A DNA stretch of 64,000 nt from SCRA01 sp035533275 (GCA_035533275.1 DATLUD010000065.1:1-64000), one strand, 5' to 3'. Positions 33,312 to 41,717 are shown, counted from the stretch's first letter. Numbers and translations are program-made. The notes: a model not told the origin generated them from the letters alone.

Positions 33312-34321
33312 AGATCGTCGACGCGCCCGGCGAGCAGATCGCCGTCACCCCACCTTACGCGCGCCCGCGCCGGTTGCGCCGCACCGCGGCGCTGCGCGCC
33401 ATGGTGCGCGAGACCCAGGTCCGCATCGACGGCCTGGTTCAGCCGCTCTTCGTGGTCCCCGGGAGCGGCGTGCGTCAAGAGATCTCGAGCATGCCGGGCA
33501 TCCGCCGCTACTCGACGGACACGGTGGTCGACGAGGTGCGCCGCCTGGCGCAGCTGGGTCTGCGCAGCGTGCTTCTCTTCGGCGTCCCCGACCACAAGGA
33601 CGAGGACGCCACGTCCAACTACGATCCCAACGGCGTGGTCCAGCGCGCCACCGAGGCGATCAAGCGGGGCGTTCCCGACGTCACCGTGATCGCCGACCTC
33701 TGCAACTGCGAGTACACCAGCCACGGCCACTGCGGCATCCTCAAGGGCGAGACGGTCGACAACGACGCCACGCTCGAGCTGCTGGCGCGGGTGGCGCTCT
33801 CGTACGCGCGCGCCGGCGTGGACGTGGTGGCTCCATCGGACATGATGGACGGCCGCGTGCGCGTGATTCGCGAGAACCTCGACGCGCACGACTTTGAGGA
33901 GATCTCCATCATGGCGTACAGCGCGAAGTTCGCGAGCGCCTTCTATGGGCCGTTCCGCGAGGCCGCCGAGTCGACGCCCTCGTTCGGTGACCGCCGCTCC
34001 TATCAGATGGATCCCGCCAACCGGCGCGAGGCGTTGCGCGAGGCGGCGCTCGACGTGGAGGAAGGCGCCGACGTCATCATGGTCAAGCCCGGCCTGCCGT
34101 ACCTCGACATCCTGCGCGAGCTGCGCGATGCGTTCGAGCAGCCCGTGGCGGTGTACAACGTCAGCGGCGAGTACAGCATGCTCAAGGCGGCGGCGATGCG
34201 GGGCTGGATCGAGGAGGAGCGCGCGATCGACGAGACGCTGACGGCGTTCGCGCGCGCAGGCGCCGACATCACCATCACCTACTTCGCCGCGGAGTACGCT
34301 GCGCGTGCGGCCAAGCGCTGA
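33308..34321 (+). CDS. hemB: Porphobilinogen synthase (delta-aminolevulinate dehydratase)
   Basis: HemB condenses two 5-aminolevulinates to porphobilinogen. The 337-residue product has the zinc-type cysteine cluster C132, C134 and C142 ('DLCNCEYTSHGHCG') and Schiff-base lysines K207 ('AYSAKFASAFYGPFR') and K260 ('VIMVKPGLPYLDI'). The ATG at 33308 overlaps the preceding fusion gene (ATGA), with AGGAGG upstream. Its 3' end overlaps the MobA-like gene by 17 bases. Confidence 0.97.
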   Translation: MKIVDAPGEQIAVTPPYARPRRLRRTAALRAMVRETQVRIDGLVQPLFVVPGSGVRQEISSMPGIRRYSTDTVVDEVRRLAQLGLRSVLLFGVPDHKDEDATSNYDPNGVVQRATEAIKRGVPDVTVIADLCNCEYTSHGHCGILKGETVDNDATLELLARVALSYARAGVDVVAPSDMMDGRVRVIRENLDAHDFEEISIMAYSAKFASAFYGPFREAAESTPSFGDRRSYQMDPANRREALREAALDVEEGADVIMVKPGLPYLDILRELRDAFEQPVAVYNVSGEYSMLKAAAMRGWIEEERAIDETLTAFARAGADITITYFAAEYAARAAKR

Positions 34322-34907
34322 TCTCGCGATCGTGATCCTGGCCGGCGGCGAGGCGACTCGCTTGCCGGGAAAGCTCGCCAAGCCCGCCGGCGAGGTGCCG
34401 CTGTTGGTGCGCGTCTACCGCAACCTCGCGGCCGCGGGCCATCCCGTCTACCTCTCGCTCAAGGAGCCGCTGCCGAGAGAGCTCTCGGAGCCGTTGGCCG
34501 CGTGCACGCAGGTCTACGACGTGGAGACGCGGCGGGGTCCGGTGGGCGGGCTGGTCTCCACGCTCTCCGCGATGGAGCAGCGCTATGCGTTCGTCTGCGC
34601 CGGCGATGCGCCGCTGGTGGGCGGTCCCCATCTGCGGCGCGTGCTCGCCGCGTGGAGCGAGGGAGACGAGGCCGTGGTGCCGGTGCGCGTTCGCGACGGC
34701 GAGGAGCAATGGGAGCCGCTGGCCGCGCTCTACGACGCGCCGGCGTTCGCGCGCGCGGGGCGCGAGGTGCTGCGCACCGGGCGCGGCTCGATGCGCGAGG
34801 TGATCGAGCGTCTGGCGGTGCGCCTGCTGCCCATGGAGGACGACGCCGTCTTCACCAACGTCAACACTCCGGCGGAGTATGCCGCCTTCGTCGAGAGATT
34901 ACCGTGA
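34305..34907 (+). CDS. MobA-like nucleotidyltransferase
   Basis: A 200-residue NTP transferase of the MobA-like group. It has the N-terminal nucleotide-binding motif 'VILAGGEATRLPGKLAKPAG' (family LAGGxSxRxGxxK, with an extra residue or two), 'VETRRGPVGGLVS' and 'FVCAGDAPLVG' with the metal-binding Asp. True MobA attaches GMP to molybdopterin; other members activate sugars or cofactors. It sits inside the heme operon, overlapping both hemB (17 bases) and hemL (GTGA). That is unusual, and the substrate is uncertain. The window does encode one molybdoenzyme (SorA). Confidence 0.75.
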   Translation: MRPSADLAIVILAGGEATRLPGKLAKPAGEVPLLVRVYRNLAAAGHPVYLSLKEPLPRELSEPLAACTQVYDVETRRGPVGGLVSTLSAMEQRYAFVCAGDAPLVGGPHLRRVLAAWSEGDEAVVPVRVRDGEEQWEPLAALYDAPAFARAGREVLRTGRGSMREVIERLAVRLLPMEDDAVFTNVNTPAEYAAFVERLP

Positions 34908-36199
34908 TCGTCGATCGTTCGAGCGCCCTCTTCGAGCGCAGCAAGCGCGTGATTCCCGGCGGCGTCAACTCGCCGGTGCGAGCCTTCCGCGCCGTCGGAG
35001 GCGTGCCGCGCTTCGTGGCGCGTGGAGAGGGAGCGTACCTCGAGGACGTCGACGGAAATCGCTACGTCGACTACGTGGGCTCGTGGGGCCCGCTGATCGC
35101 GGGGCACGCCCACCCGGACGTCGTTCGCGCGATCCAGCTGGCGGCCGCCCGCGGCAGTTCCTTCGGCGCCCCGACGGAGGCCGAGGCCGAGTTGGCCGAG
35201 CTGGTCGTCGAGATGGTTCCCTCGATCGAGATGGTGCGGTTCGTCTCCTCCGGCACCGAGGCGACCATGAGCGCGCTGCGCGTCGCGCGCGGCTACACGG
35301 AACGCGAGAAGGTCGTCAAGTTCGACGGCTGCTACCACGGCCATGCCGACGCGTTTCTCGTGAACGCCGGCAGCGGGGCGCTCACCTTCGGCTCCCCCGA
35401 CTCCCCCGGCGTGACGGAGGGAACGGCGCGCGACACGCTGAGCGCGCCGTACAACGACCTCGACGCCGTGCGTCGGCTCTTCGCGGAGAATCCCGACCGC
35501 ATCGCGTGCGTCATCGTGGAGCCGTACGCCGGCAACATGGGGCTGGTGATGCCCGAGCCGGGCTTCCTGGACGGCTTGCGCCGCATCACGCGCGAGCACG
35601 GCGCCCTGCTCATCTTCGACGAGGTGATGACCGGGCTGCGCGTCGCGCGCGGTGGGGCGCAGGAGCGCGAAGGGGTGCTCCCCGACCTTACCACGCTGGG
35701 CAAGGTCATCGGCGGCGGCCTGCCCGTTGGCGCCTTCGGCGGCCGGGCGGAGATCATGTCGCGCCTCTCGCCACTGGGGCCCATCTATCAGGCTGGGACG
35801 CTCTCCGGCAACCCGCTGGCCATGGCCGCGGGCATCGCCACGCTGCGCCTGCTGCGCGACGGGAGCGCCTACGAGCGCCTGGAGGGGCTGGGCGCGCGGC
35901 TGGCACGCGGACTGGGCGAGACCTTCGCGCGGCGCGGCGTCGCCGCCCAGCACACGCGCGCGGGCTCCATGCTCTGCACGTTCTTCGCCGACGCCCCGGT
36001 GCGCGATCTGGCTTCGGCCAAGCGCAGCGACGCGGGGCGGTACGCGGCGTACTTCCATGCGATGCTCGAGCGCGGCGTCTGGCTCGCGCCTTCACAGTTC
36101 GAGGTCGCGTTCGTCTCGCTGGCGCATGGCGAGGCGGAGATCGACGCCACCATCGCGGCCGCCGATGCCGCGCTGGCCGCCGTTGAGGCACCGGCCTGA
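34904..36199 (+). CDS. hemL: Glutamate-1-semialdehyde 2,1-aminomutase
   Basis: A 431-residue PLP enzyme converting glutamate-1-semialdehyde to 5-aminolevulinate, the second step of the C5 pathway. The catalytic lysine is K267 in 'TTLGKVIGGGLPVGAFGGR'. Other landmarks are 'PGGVNSPVRAF', 'VSSGTEATMSA', 'KFDGCYHGHAD' and 'LIFDEVMTGLR'. The GTG at 34904 overlaps the MobA-like stop. The end overlaps the Rex ATG (TGATG). Confidence 0.97.
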   Translation: MIVDRSSALFERSKRVIPGGVNSPVRAFRAVGGVPRFVARGEGAYLEDVDGNRYVDYVGSWGPLIAGHAHPDVVRAIQLAAARGSSFGAPTEAEAELAELVVEMVPSIEMVRFVSSGTEATMSALRVARGYTEREKVVKFDGCYHGHADAFLVNAGSGALTFGSPDSPGVTEGTARDTLSAPYNDLDAVRRLFAENPDRIACVIVEPYAGNMGLVMPEPGFLDGLRRITREHGALLIFDEVMTGLRVARGGAQEREGVLPDLTTLGKVIGGGLPVGAFGGRAEIMSRLSPLGPIYQAGTLSGNPLAMAAGIATLRLLRDGSAYERLEGLGARLARGLGETFARRGVAAQHTRAGSMLCTFFADAPVRDLASAKRSDAGRYAAYFHAMLERGVWLAPSQFEVAFVSLAHGEAEIDATIAAADAALAAVEAPA

Positions 36200-36891
36200 T
36201 GGCGCTCGAGCGCATCTCCACGCTGCGCGCCGGCCTGCGGGCGCTGACGGGACGGAGCGGCGGGCGGGTCAACGAGCTCAACGTGCCGCGGCTCTTTCTC
36301 TATCACCGCGCCCTGGTGGAGCTCAGCGAGAAGGGCGTGGCGGTGGTGACGAGCGAGTCGCTGGCGGAGCTCTGCGCCAACGACGTCACCCCGACCCAGA
36401 TCCGCAAGGACCTCTCCCAACTGGGCACGCTGGGGCGCCGCGGTCACGGGTACGAGGTGACCGGCCTCTTGCGGCTTCTGGCGCGCGTGCTGGGCCTCGA
36501 TCAGGATTGGCGCATCGCGATCGTCGGCTTCGGCTACCTCGGGCACGCGCTGGCCACGTTCCTCACCTATCGCGAGGAGCGCTTCCGCATCACGGCCCTC
36601 TTCGACCGGTCGCCGGAGGTGGTGGGTCAGCGCTGGAACGACCTCACCGTCAGCCACGTCGACGACTTCGAGCGCGTCTTGACCGACCTGGGAGGCGCCG
36701 ATATCGCCGTCTTGGCCGTGCCCAGCAGGGCGGCCCAGGAGACGGCCGACCGCGTGGTGGCCGCGGGCGTCGATGCCATCCTCAACTTCGCCCCGGTGGC
36801 CCTGCGCGTTCCGGACCCGGTCTTCGCGCGGAATATCGACCTGGCCGGCGAACTCTCGATACTGACCCACTTCCTCACGGGATCCGATTGA
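36199..36891 (+). CDS. rex: Redox-sensing transcriptional repressor Rex
   Basis: The 230-residue protein has an N-terminal winged helix with the Rex signature 'TPTQIRKDLSQLGTLGRRGHGYEV', then a Rossmann domain with 'IAIVGFGYLGHAL', and the C-terminal 'GVDAILNFAPVALRVPDPVFARNIDLAGEL' domain-swap region. Rex senses NADH/NAD+ and represses respiratory genes when NADH is high. It lies between hemL and hemA, four bases before hemA, so it may co-regulate heme supply and respiration. I did not find a convincing Rex operator in the window. Confidence 0.93.
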   Translation: MALERISTLRAGLRALTGRSGGRVNELNVPRLFLYHRALVELSEKGVAVVTSESLAELCANDVTPTQIRKDLSQLGTLGRRGHGYEVTGLLRLLARVLGLDQDWRIAIVGFGYLGHALATFLTYREERFRITALFDRSPEVVGQRWNDLTVSHVDDFERVLTDLGGADIAVLAVPSRAAQETADRVVAAGVDAILNFAPVALRVPDPVFARNIDLAGELSILTHFLTGSD

Positions 36892-36895
36892 CGAT

Positions 36896-38218
36896 ATGCC
36901 GCTGGTCTGCCTTGGGATGAACCACCGCACCGCCCCCGTCGAAGTCCGGGAGCGGCACGCCTTTCCGCTCTCGAAGGCGGGCGAGCTCCTGACGGCTCTG
37001 CGGGACTACTCGGCCGTGCGCGAGTGCGTCATGACCTCGACCTGCGGCCGCCTGGAATTCTACGCCGAGCTCGACGACTACGAGTTGGGCGTCGCGCAGC
37101 TCAAGAGCTTTCTGACGAACTTCCGCCACGGCGAGGTGGGCGACCTCGACTCGTACCTCTACACGCACCTCGGCAAGCAGGCCGTGACGCACCTGTTGCG
37201 CGTCTCCACCGGTCTCGACTCGATGGTGCTGGGCGAGGCCCAGATCCTGGGCCAGGTGAAGGAGGCCTACGTCCAGGCCCAACTGGCGGGCAGCGTCGGC
37301 AAGGTGCTCCACCGCCTCTTCCACGAGGCGCTGCAAACCGGAAAGGCCGCCCGCGCGCAGACCGGCATCGGCGCCGACTCGGCCTCGATCGGGTCGGCCG
37401 CCGTGGATCTGGCGCGCGCGCAGATGGGGTCGCTGGAGGGCAAGCGGGTACTCGTGATCGGGGCAGGGCGCATGGGCACGCTGGTCGCGCGCCGCTTGCG
37501 TCACGAGCACGTCGGCGAGATCGTGGTGGCCAATCGCTCGTTCCAGCGGGCGGAGCAGGTGGTGCTCGAGCTGGGGACAGGCAAAGCGGTCTCGATGCCC
37601 GGCATCGTCAACGTGCTGAGCGAGGCCGACATCGTCATCACCTCGACGGGCGCCTCGCACTTCATCCTCACGCCGCAGAACGTGGGCGAGGCGATGGAGC
37701 GCCGCCCGGACCGCCCGCTGTGCATCGTCGACATCGCGGTCCCGCGCGACGCCGACCCCGAGGTCGCGGAGATCCCCGAGGTGGCGCTGCACGACGTCGA
37801 CGCGCTGACCTCGGTGGTGGAAGAGCACATCGAGGCGCGCCGCGAGCACATCCCGGTGGTGAACGAGATCATCGCCGAGCACGTCTCGCGCTTTCAGGAG
37901 TGGTACCAGACGCGCTCGGCGGTGCCGCTGATCTCCTCGCTGGTCGAGCGCGCCGAGGGCGTGCGCGAGCGCGAGATCGCGCGCCTCTTCCAGCGCTTGC
38001 CCGAGCTCTCCGATCGCGAGCGGATGCTGGTGACGGGTGCCAGCATGACGATCGTCTCGCGCTTGCTGCACGTCCCCGTGACGCGCATTCGCGAGTTGGC
38101 CGCCACCAATCAGGCGGAGGCGATGGCGCGCGTGCGGGTGCTGGGCGAGCTCTTCGCCCTCGACGGGCAAGCGCCCGCGCCGCCGTCCGCCAACGGCGGC
38201 ACGGACCGCGCCGAGTGA
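36896..38218 (+). CDS. hemA: Glutamyl-tRNA reductase
   Basis: The first enzyme of C5 tetrapyrrole synthesis, reducing Glu-tRNA to glutamate-1-semialdehyde with NADPH. The 440-residue product has the nucleophile C50 ('MTSTCGRLEFY'), N-terminal 'CLGMNHRTAPVEVRE', substrate loop 'LDSMVLGEAQILGQVK', NADPH motif 'VLVIGAGRMGTLVA' and the C-terminal dimerisation helices. The ATG at 36896 is 4 bases after rex. Its stop overlaps the next GTG. Confidence 0.97.
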   Translation: MPLVCLGMNHRTAPVEVRERHAFPLSKAGELLTALRDYSAVRECVMTSTCGRLEFYAELDDYELGVAQLKSFLTNFRHGEVGDLDSYLYTHLGKQAVTHLLRVSTGLDSMVLGEAQILGQVKEAYVQAQLAGSVGKVLHRLFHEALQTGKAARAQTGIGADSASIGSAAVDLARAQMGSLEGKRVLVIGAGRMGTLVARRLRHEHVGEIVVANRSFQRAEQVVLELGTGKAVSMPGIVNVLSEADIVITSTGASHFILTPQNVGEAMERRPDRPLCIVDIAVPRDADPEVAEIPEVALHDVDALTSVVEEHIEARREHIPVVNEIIAEHVSRFQEWYQTRSAVPLISSLVERAEGVREREIARLFQRLPELSDRERMLVTGASMTIVSRLLHVPVTRIRELAATNQAEAMARVRVLGELFALDGQAPAPPSANGGTDRAE

Positions 38219-39723
38219 AGCGCGGCAAGGTCTCGCTGGTCGGGGCGGGCCCCGGCGACCCCGGTCTGCTCACGGTCAAGGCGGCGCGCCTCATCGCCCA
38301 CGCCGACGTGCTGGTGTACGACTATCTGGCCGCGGAGCCGATCGTCGCGCTGGCTCCCCCCACGTGCGAGCGCATCTACGTGGGCAAGAAGGCGGGCCGG
38401 CACATCATGACGCAGGAGGAGATCGACGCGCTGCTGGTGCGCCTGGGACGCGAGGGCAAGCGCGTGGTGCGTCTGAAGGGCGGCGATCCGTTCGTCTTCG
38501 GACGCGGCGGGGAGGAGGCGGAGGAGCTGGCCGCCGCGGGCGTGCCGTTCGAGATCGTTCCCGGCATCACGTCTGCGATCGCGGCGCCCGCCTACGCCGG
38601 CATCCCGGTCACGCACCGCGATCACAACCCGCAGTTCGTCGTCTGCACGGGCCACGAGGATCCCGCCAAGCCCGCCTCCACCATCGACTGGGCGAAGTTG
38701 GCCGATCCGCACCGCACGATCGTGCTGTTGATGGCGATGGGCAACTTGCGCGAGATCGCGGCGCGCCTGATCGCCGAAGGACTCGCCCCCGCGACGCCGG
38801 TGGCCGTGGTGCGCGAGGGGACCAAGCCCGATCAGCGCACGGTCACGGGCACGCTCGCGACGATCGCCGACGACGTGGAGCGCGAACGGCTGGAGGCGCC
38901 CGCCGTGGTGGTGATCGGCAGCGTGGTGGAGCTGCGCGGGCGCCTCCGGTGGTTCGATTCCGGCGCGCTTGCGGGTAGGGGCGTGCTCGTCACGCGTCCT
39001 CCCGAGGACGCGCGGGAGATGACGGAGCGGCTCTACGAGCTGGGAGCGCGCCCGATCGCGGCGCCGCTGATCGCCATCGAGCCGCCGCGGGACGTCGAGG
39101 CGGCGCGCATGGCGGCGCGGAGCGTCGGCTCGTACGCGTGGGTCGTCTTCACCAGCCGCAACGGCGTGCGCGCGTGCTTTGGCCACCTCGATGCGCTCGG
39201 CTTGGACGCGCGCGCCTTCGGCGGCGCGAAGATCGCGGCCATCGGCCCGGCGACGGCGCAGGAGCTTGCCTCGCACGGTCTGCGCGCGGACTTCGTGCCG
39301 GAGACGTACGTGGCCGAGCTGGTCGCCGAGGGTCTGCTCGAGCGCACCGGCACCGGCGACCGCATCCTGCTCTATCGCGCGGCCGAGGCGCGGGACGTGC
39401 TGCCGGAGCGGCTGCGCGGGGCGGGCCGCGCGTGCGACGTGGTAGCGGCGTATCGCACCGTGGCGCGGCGCGATGCCGAGCTGCGCGAGAAAGTGGGGCG
39501 CGCCCACGTGCTGACGTTCGCGAGCTCCTCCACCGTGCGCGCCTTCGTCGAGGCGCTCGACGGTGATCTCTCCCCCGCCGACGGCAAGGTCGTGGCCTGC
39601 ATCGGTCCCGTCACCGCACGCACGGCACGCGAGCTTGGATTGCGCGTGGACGTGGTCGCCGACGTCTACACCGCCGACGGCCTCATCGACGCCTTGGAAG
39701 CGACCGCGCTCGCGGGATCGTGA
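38215..39723 (+). CDS. Fusion: uroporphyrinogen-III C-methyltransferase (CobA) - uroporphyrinogen-III synthase (HemD)
   Basis: A 502-residue bifunctional enzyme. Residues about 1-245 are the SAM uroporphyrinogen methyltransferase ('VSLVGAGPGDPGLLTVKAA', 'VRLKGGDPFVFGRGGEE', 'GIPVTHRDHN'), which makes precorrin-2. Residues about 255-495 are a full two-lobed HemD ('VLVTRPPEDAREMTERLYELGA', 'FTSRNGVRACF', 'AIGPATAQELASHGLRADFVPE', 'TFASSSTVRAFVEAL', 'CIGPVTARTARELGL'), which closes hydroxymethylbilane to uroporphyrinogen III. It presumably provides the real HemD activity. The GTG start overlaps the hemA stop. Confidence 0.95.
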   Translation: MKRGKVSLVGAGPGDPGLLTVKAARLIAHADVLVYDYLAAEPIVALAPPTCERIYVGKKAGRHIMTQEEIDALLVRLGREGKRVVRLKGGDPFVFGRGGEEAEELAAAGVPFEIVPGITSAIAAPAYAGIPVTHRDHNPQFVVCTGHEDPAKPASTIDWAKLADPHRTIVLLMAMGNLREIAARLIAEGLAPATPVAVVREGTKPDQRTVTGTLATIADDVERERLEAPAVVVIGSVVELRGRLRWFDSGALAGRGVLVTRPPEDAREMTERLYELGARPIAAPLIAIEPPRDVEAARMAARSVGSYAWVVFTSRNGVRACFGHLDALGLDARAFGGAKIAAIGPATAQELASHGLRADFVPETYVAELVAEGLLERTGTGDRILLYRAAEARDVLPERLRGAGRACDVVAAYRTVARRDAELREKVGRAHVLTFASSSTVRAFVEALDGDLSPADGKVVACIGPVTARTARELGLRVDVVADVYTADGLIDALEATALAGS

Positions 39724-39733
39724 CCGCCGCCGC

Positions 39734-40525
39734 GTGCCCACGCTGACGCTCGCGCCGTTCACCACCTACGATTGGGGCGCGTTCTTCGCGCTGCTCGTGG
39801 TGGGCGCCGCGTGGCGGCTGCGTTGGCTGCGCGCCGGTGGGGCGCTGGCGGCCTTCGCCGTCGGCACGGCGGTCTACGGCGCGGGCACCTGGCCATATAC
39901 GTTGGTGCTGCTCGGGTTCTTCGTGACCGCAACGCTGCTTGGCAAGCTGCCGCGCCGCGCACGTGCCCAGCGGCTGGCCGACGTCGGTAAGGAGGGGGCG
40001 CGCGACGGTGCGCAGGTCCTGGCGAACGGAGCCGTCGCCGCTGCGTGCGCGCTGATCGCTCACGGCACGCACGGCGCGTGGCAGACGGCCTTCGCCGGCG
40101 CCTTCGCCGCCGCCGCCGCCGACACGTGGGCCACGGAGATCGGCACGCGCTGGGGCGGCGCGCCGCGCCACCCGCTGACCCGGCGCCCGCTGCCCGTGGG
40201 AATCTCCGGCGCCGTCACCGCGGTGGGCAGTCTCGGCGCGGTCGCGGGCGCGGCGGCTCTGGCGATCGTCGCGCGAGGGGCCGGCGTCGCGCCGTTCGCG
40301 CCGGTGCTCGCGGGCGGGGTGGCCGGCGCCGCGATGGACACGCTGCTGGGCGCCACGCTGCAAGCGCAACGCCGCTGTCCGCAATGCTCGGAGCTCTGCG
40401 AGACGGATCCGCATCGCTGCGGCGCGCAGACCACCGTGGTGCGCGGCTTGGCGTGGTTCGAGAACGACGGCGTGAACTTCGCCGCGACGCTCTTTGGCGC
40501 CGCCGTGGCCTATCTGCTGGCGTAA
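39734..40525 (+). CDS. DUF92 / VTE6-like membrane protein
   Basis: About 263 residues with five or six hydrophobic helices. The DUF92 signature 'AAADTWATEIGTRWGGAPRHPLTRRPLPVGISGAVTAVG' is spread from about residue 130, with the second motif 'AGAAMDTLLGATLQAQRRC'. A Cys-containing loop ('CPQCSELCETDPHRC') may bind metal. Plant VTE6 members are phytyl-phosphate kinases; bacterial members are probably prenyl-alcohol kinases or unknown. It follows the heme operon by 10 bases and ends just before hairpin copy 2. The GTG start at 39734 fits the frame. Confidence 0.75.
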   Translation: MPTLTLAPFTTYDWGAFFALLVVGAAWRLRWLRAGGALAAFAVGTAVYGAGTWPYTLVLLGFFVTATLLGKLPRRARAQRLADVGKEGARDGAQVLANGAVAAACALIAHGTHGAWQTAFAGAFAAAAADTWATEIGTRWGGAPRHPLTRRPLPVGISGAVTAVGSLGAVAGAAALAIVARGAGVAPFAPVLAGGVAGAAMDTLLGATLQAQRRCPQCSELCETDPHRCGAQTTVVRGLAWFENDGVNFAATLFGAAVAYLLA

Positions 40526-40540
40526 CGGTCGCAGTCCGCT

Positions 40541-40569
40541 CTAGCAGGGGCTCTTCCGCACCCTGCTAG
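40541..40569. repeat. Repeated convergent-gene hairpin, copy 2
   Basis: The same 9-bp stem CTAGCAGGG / CCCTGCTAG with loop GCTCTTCCGCA (one base different from copy 1). Outside the core, GTCCG on the left pairs with CGGAC on the right across a 2-base bulge. It lies between the convergent DUF92 and glutaredoxin genes, and the glutaredoxin TAG (40568-40566) is inside the right arm. Confidence 0.75.
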
Positions 40570-40829
40570 CGGACCGCTGCGCCCTTGCCGTACACCTTCT
40601 CGAGGTATGGGATGATGTCGTCGTCGTCGTCGAGCACCACGTCGCCGTCCACCAACACGGGGATGCTCGTCTGGCCGGAGGCGGCCTTCACCTCAACCCG
40701 CTCGGCGTGCGCTCGCGGCACGTTGACGTTCTTGAAGTCGAGCAAGAGGTCGGTGAGCTTCTGGCGCACGCGCGCGCAATACGGACACCACTCGGCCTGG
40801 TAGAGAACGATGTTGGTCGGCTTTCCCAC
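40566..40829 (-). CDS. Glutaredoxin-family protein
   Basis: An 87-residue glutaredoxin with the redox motif C-P-Y-C in 'EWCPYCARVRQKL' (about residues 15-18), the cis-Pro loop 'TSIPVLVDGDVVLDDDDDI' and a C-terminal helix. It would reduce disulfides or mixed thiols in the cytoplasm. The GTG at 40829 follows AGGAG by six bases. The stop codon lies within hairpin copy 2. Confidence 0.88.
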   Translation of the reverse strand: MGKPTNIVLYQAEWCPYCARVRQKLTDLLLDFKNVNVPRAHAERVEVKAASGQTSIPVLVDGDVVLDDDDDIIPYLEKVYGKGAAVR

Positions 40830-40923
40830 GGTCACTCCTATCGGGCAAACACCCTCTGGAACCACCGCCTGAACGGAAAGGTTGTGGCCCGGGCGGCACC
40901 GTACGTCGTCCGCGGAGGCACCG

Positions 40924-41661
40924 ATGGCGGAACGCGCTTCCGGCCGGCCCACCGCATCTCGACGCCGCTTCGGCGGCGCCCTCGTCGCATCGTGCTGCCT
41001 CCACGCCGCGGCGATCGCCCTGGCCTTTTCGCTCCTGCGCGGCCTCTTGCCGGGGGTGCCGCTGCCCTCGGCCGTGCGCAGCCGCCTGGCCTCCTCCCCG
41101 GACCGCTCGGCCGAGATGGTGTTCACGTCCGTCGAGTTCCGTCCAAAGCCCGCGCCGCCGCGCCGTCGGGCGTCTCCGGCCGTGGCCGCTCGACCCGCGC
41201 CGGTGCCGCTCCCGGCTCGCCGCGTAGCCGTCCACCGCCGGTTGACGGTGACGGCAGCGCCGCCCGAGCCGGCGGTTCCATCGCCGTCGAGAGAGCCGCC
41301 CGCTTCGGTGCCCGGTCCCGCCGCGCGGGCGGAGCCGCCGGCGAGCGCGCCTTCTCCGCCCCCCACACCCGAGCCGACGCCCACGCCCCTGCCGCAGGTC
41401 GTGGAGGCCGGCCTCTGGGGCCTGGACTCCGCGCCGGTGCTCCTCGAGCCTCCCGACGCGATCCTGGGCCGCGTGCATCGGCGCCTGCGCATCGAGGTCG
41501 AGGTGGATGCCGCCGGGCGCGCGACCCGCGTGCGCGTGGAGGATGCCGGCGACGCGGCCCTCTCGGCGCGCGTTCGCGACGCCCTGCTGGCGGCGCGATA
41601 CGCGGCGGCGCGATGCAACAATCTCCCCTGCTCGGGCGAGTTGGTGCTGGTCTATCCGTGA
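40924..41661 (+). CDS. TonB-like energy transducer protein
   Basis: A 245-residue protein with one N-terminal membrane helix (about 17-40), a long Pro/Ala/Arg-rich periplasmic spacer (about 70-160), and a C-terminal domain with the TonB-like 'RLRIEVEVDAAGRATRVRVEDAG' beta-alpha-beta pattern. A TonB C-terminal domain couples the inner-membrane proton force to outer-membrane transporters. No ExbB/ExbD or receptor gene is nearby. Its last ten codons are repeated about 115 bases downstream. The ATG at 40924 follows GGAGG. Confidence 0.7.
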   Translation: MAERASGRPTASRRRFGGALVASCCLHAAAIALAFSLLRGLLPGVPLPSAVRSRLASSPDRSAEMVFTSVEFRPKPAPPRRRASPAVAARPAPVPLPARRVAVHRRLTVTAAPPEPAVPSPSREPPASVPGPAARAEPPASAPSPPPTPEPTPTPLPQVVEAGLWGLDSAPVLLEPPDAILGRVHRRLRIEVEVDAAGRATRVRVEDAGDAALSARVRDALLAARYAAARCNNLPCSGELVLVYP

Positions 41662-41667
41662 GCGGCG
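41631..41667 (+). repeat. Direct repeat, copy 1 (3' end of TonB-like gene)
   Basis: A 37-base segment containing the last codons (SGELVLVYP, stop) and a few bases beyond. It recurs at 41745-41781 with three mismatches. Confidence 0.7.
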
Positions 41668-41717
41668 ATCATCGCCCGAGCAGGGGCCCCGAGGTTTTGA
41701 AGCCCCCTCCGGGAGCG

